This document shows positions 4,784 through 5,292 of a stretch of 5,292 nucleotides of DNA, piece by piece. Positions within the stretch are counted from its first letter, which is position 1. Each line of letters begins with the position of its first letter. The notes beneath the pieces are model-generated. The model searched no databases and was not told the origin of the DNA. It worked only from the letters and a program-made list of their open reading frames with translations. Made by a program: the position numbers and the translations under genes. The stretch covers positions 1 through 5,292 of the forward strand of contig DCUC01000018.1 in NCBI GenBank assembly GCA_002329705.1, given 5' to 3'. Source of the stretch: Caryophanales bacterium UBA1424 (lineage in GTDB: Bacteria > Bacillota_I > Bacilli_A > RFN20 > CAG-826).

Positions 4784-5292
4784 TAAGAAGCGTCCTCCAG
4801 CAAAGAAATGTAATGACTGGCCGCCGCCCATAAGGCCGGAACGAGGTTTCGTTCGGTATTCGTAACGCTTAATGAATTATCGGTTTTATATTGGTTTAGC
4901 GCGGTCAAGAAGGCTGCTTCATCGTCAGCGGGTAAACCCGTGATTATGTCATCCAAATCATTTAAATATACACCCCCGTAAGTGGGCGTCTCTTGATTGG
5001 AAACATTATTGTAACCGGCAAAAACTCCGTCTCTAAATCCGACTTGGAAAACGATTGGATTACTTGGATTTTTGTTATGGCCGCTGACCGAGCCGTTATA
5101 AACGATGCCGAACAGCGAATCATCGCTTTTATTTTCGTACATGACATAGTCGATGATGCCTTTTGCGCTGAGCTCCGCCGCGGCGGCAATCGTGCCTGAT
5201 TCCGGAACGCGATTAAGGCTGGCATATTTGCTCTCATCAATTTCCAGAAGTTCGAGATAGCCGGCATCAAGCGCCATTTGCTCGCGCCTTGT
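4783..5292 (-). CDS. rnfG: RnfG-like FMN-binding-domain protein (5' end outside the window)
   Basis: RnfG is a membrane-anchored subunit whose extracytosolic domain carries a covalent FMN. The frame is open to the window edge, so the ATG at 5277 is internal; five more codons (TRREQ) precede it and the expected N-terminal membrane helix lies outside. The visible part shows FMN_bind-domain features: GIVYNGSVSG, a strand pair VFQVGFRDGVFAGY, and NQETPTYGG, matching the family's ETPGxG stretch. The end, LVPALWAAASHYISLL, matches the helix after the flavin site. The flavinylation motif, normally D-x-x-S/T-G-A-T, is here DNSLSVT (codons 4861-4881): Asp and Thr are in place but S/T-G-A is replaced by L-S-V. 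Whether FMN is still attached is uncertain. The identity rests on position before rnfE plus these motifs. The stop overlaps the rnfE start by one base. Confidence 0.8.
   Translation of the reverse strand, partial: TRREQMALDAGYLELLEIDESKYASLNRVPESGTIAAAAELSAKGIIDYVMYENKSDDSLFGIVYNGSVSGHNKNPSNPIVFQVGFRDGVFAGYNNVSNQETPTYGGVYLNDLDDIITGLPADDEAAFLTALNQYKTDNSLSVTNTERNLVPALWAAASHYISLLEDAS

Noticed and set aside
4784..4831. A 16-residue longer N-terminus for RnfE from the ATG at 4831
   Set aside because: It would overlap the rnfG-like gene by nearly 50 bases. The start at 4783 has a strong GGAGG site and matches the family N-terminus.
5275..5277. The ATG at 5277 as the true start of the RnfG-like protein
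   Set aside because: The frame stays open to the window edge, no good ribosome binding site precedes it, and an RnfG needs an N-terminal membrane helix that would lie upstream.
1..5292. CRISPR arrays, insertion sequences, tRNA or rRNA genes, prophage or defence genes
   Set aside because: No repeated spacer pattern, transposase motif, terminal repeats or tRNA-like structure was found; nearly all of the window is accounted for by redox genes, rubredoxin and the lipoprotein.

Overview
The window carries a membrane redox gene cluster from a low-to-mid GC, Gram-positive-type bacterium. The standard genetic code fits: TGG is used for Trp, and TGA acts as a stop in an ATGA overlap. Purine-rich Shine-Dalgarno sites, a lipoprotein signal, and an Rnf operon next to NusG domain II, Gx-type and ApbE genes suggest Firmicutes/Bacilli or a Mycoplasmatota-related lineage (for example the Izemoplasma or RF39 type). 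That placement is inference and weak at rank level.

Layout. Positions 1-302 (minus) hold the 5' part of a lipoprotein gene with the start of a CBM20-like starch-binding domain. It is divergent from a small rubredoxin gene at 436-597 (plus), too short to be found by a length-limited gene search. The 133-base gap holds a clear promoter for each direction. A hairpin terminator at 617-640 follows the rubredoxin gene, and 641-757 is AT-rich with no gene seen. From 758 to 5292 everything reads on the minus strand. In transcription order it is: rnfG-like (cut by the window end), rnfE, rnfA, a 66-residue membrane protein with four cysteines, a shortened rnfB, a terminator, a NusG domain II protein (EetA-like), a Gx-family membrane protein (EetB-like), and a membrane-anchored ApbE flavin transferase.

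How the genes may work together. RnfA, RnfE and RnfG form part of an ion-pumping ferredoxin:acceptor oxidoreductase; rnfC and rnfD would be expected upstream, outside the window. RnfA and RnfE keep the four cysteines expected for the intramembrane iron-sulfur centre. The Cys-rich membrane protein between rnfA and rnfB resembles NqrM, the factor needed to mature that centre in Na+-NQR. ApbE would attach FMN to extracytosolic flavoproteins, and the EetA/EetB-like pair is associated with extracytosolic flavin electron transfer in other Gram-positives.

The main oddities are an RnfG with a degenerate flavinylation motif, an RnfB that stops after its first iron-sulfur domain, and the NqrM-like protein inside an Rnf operon.
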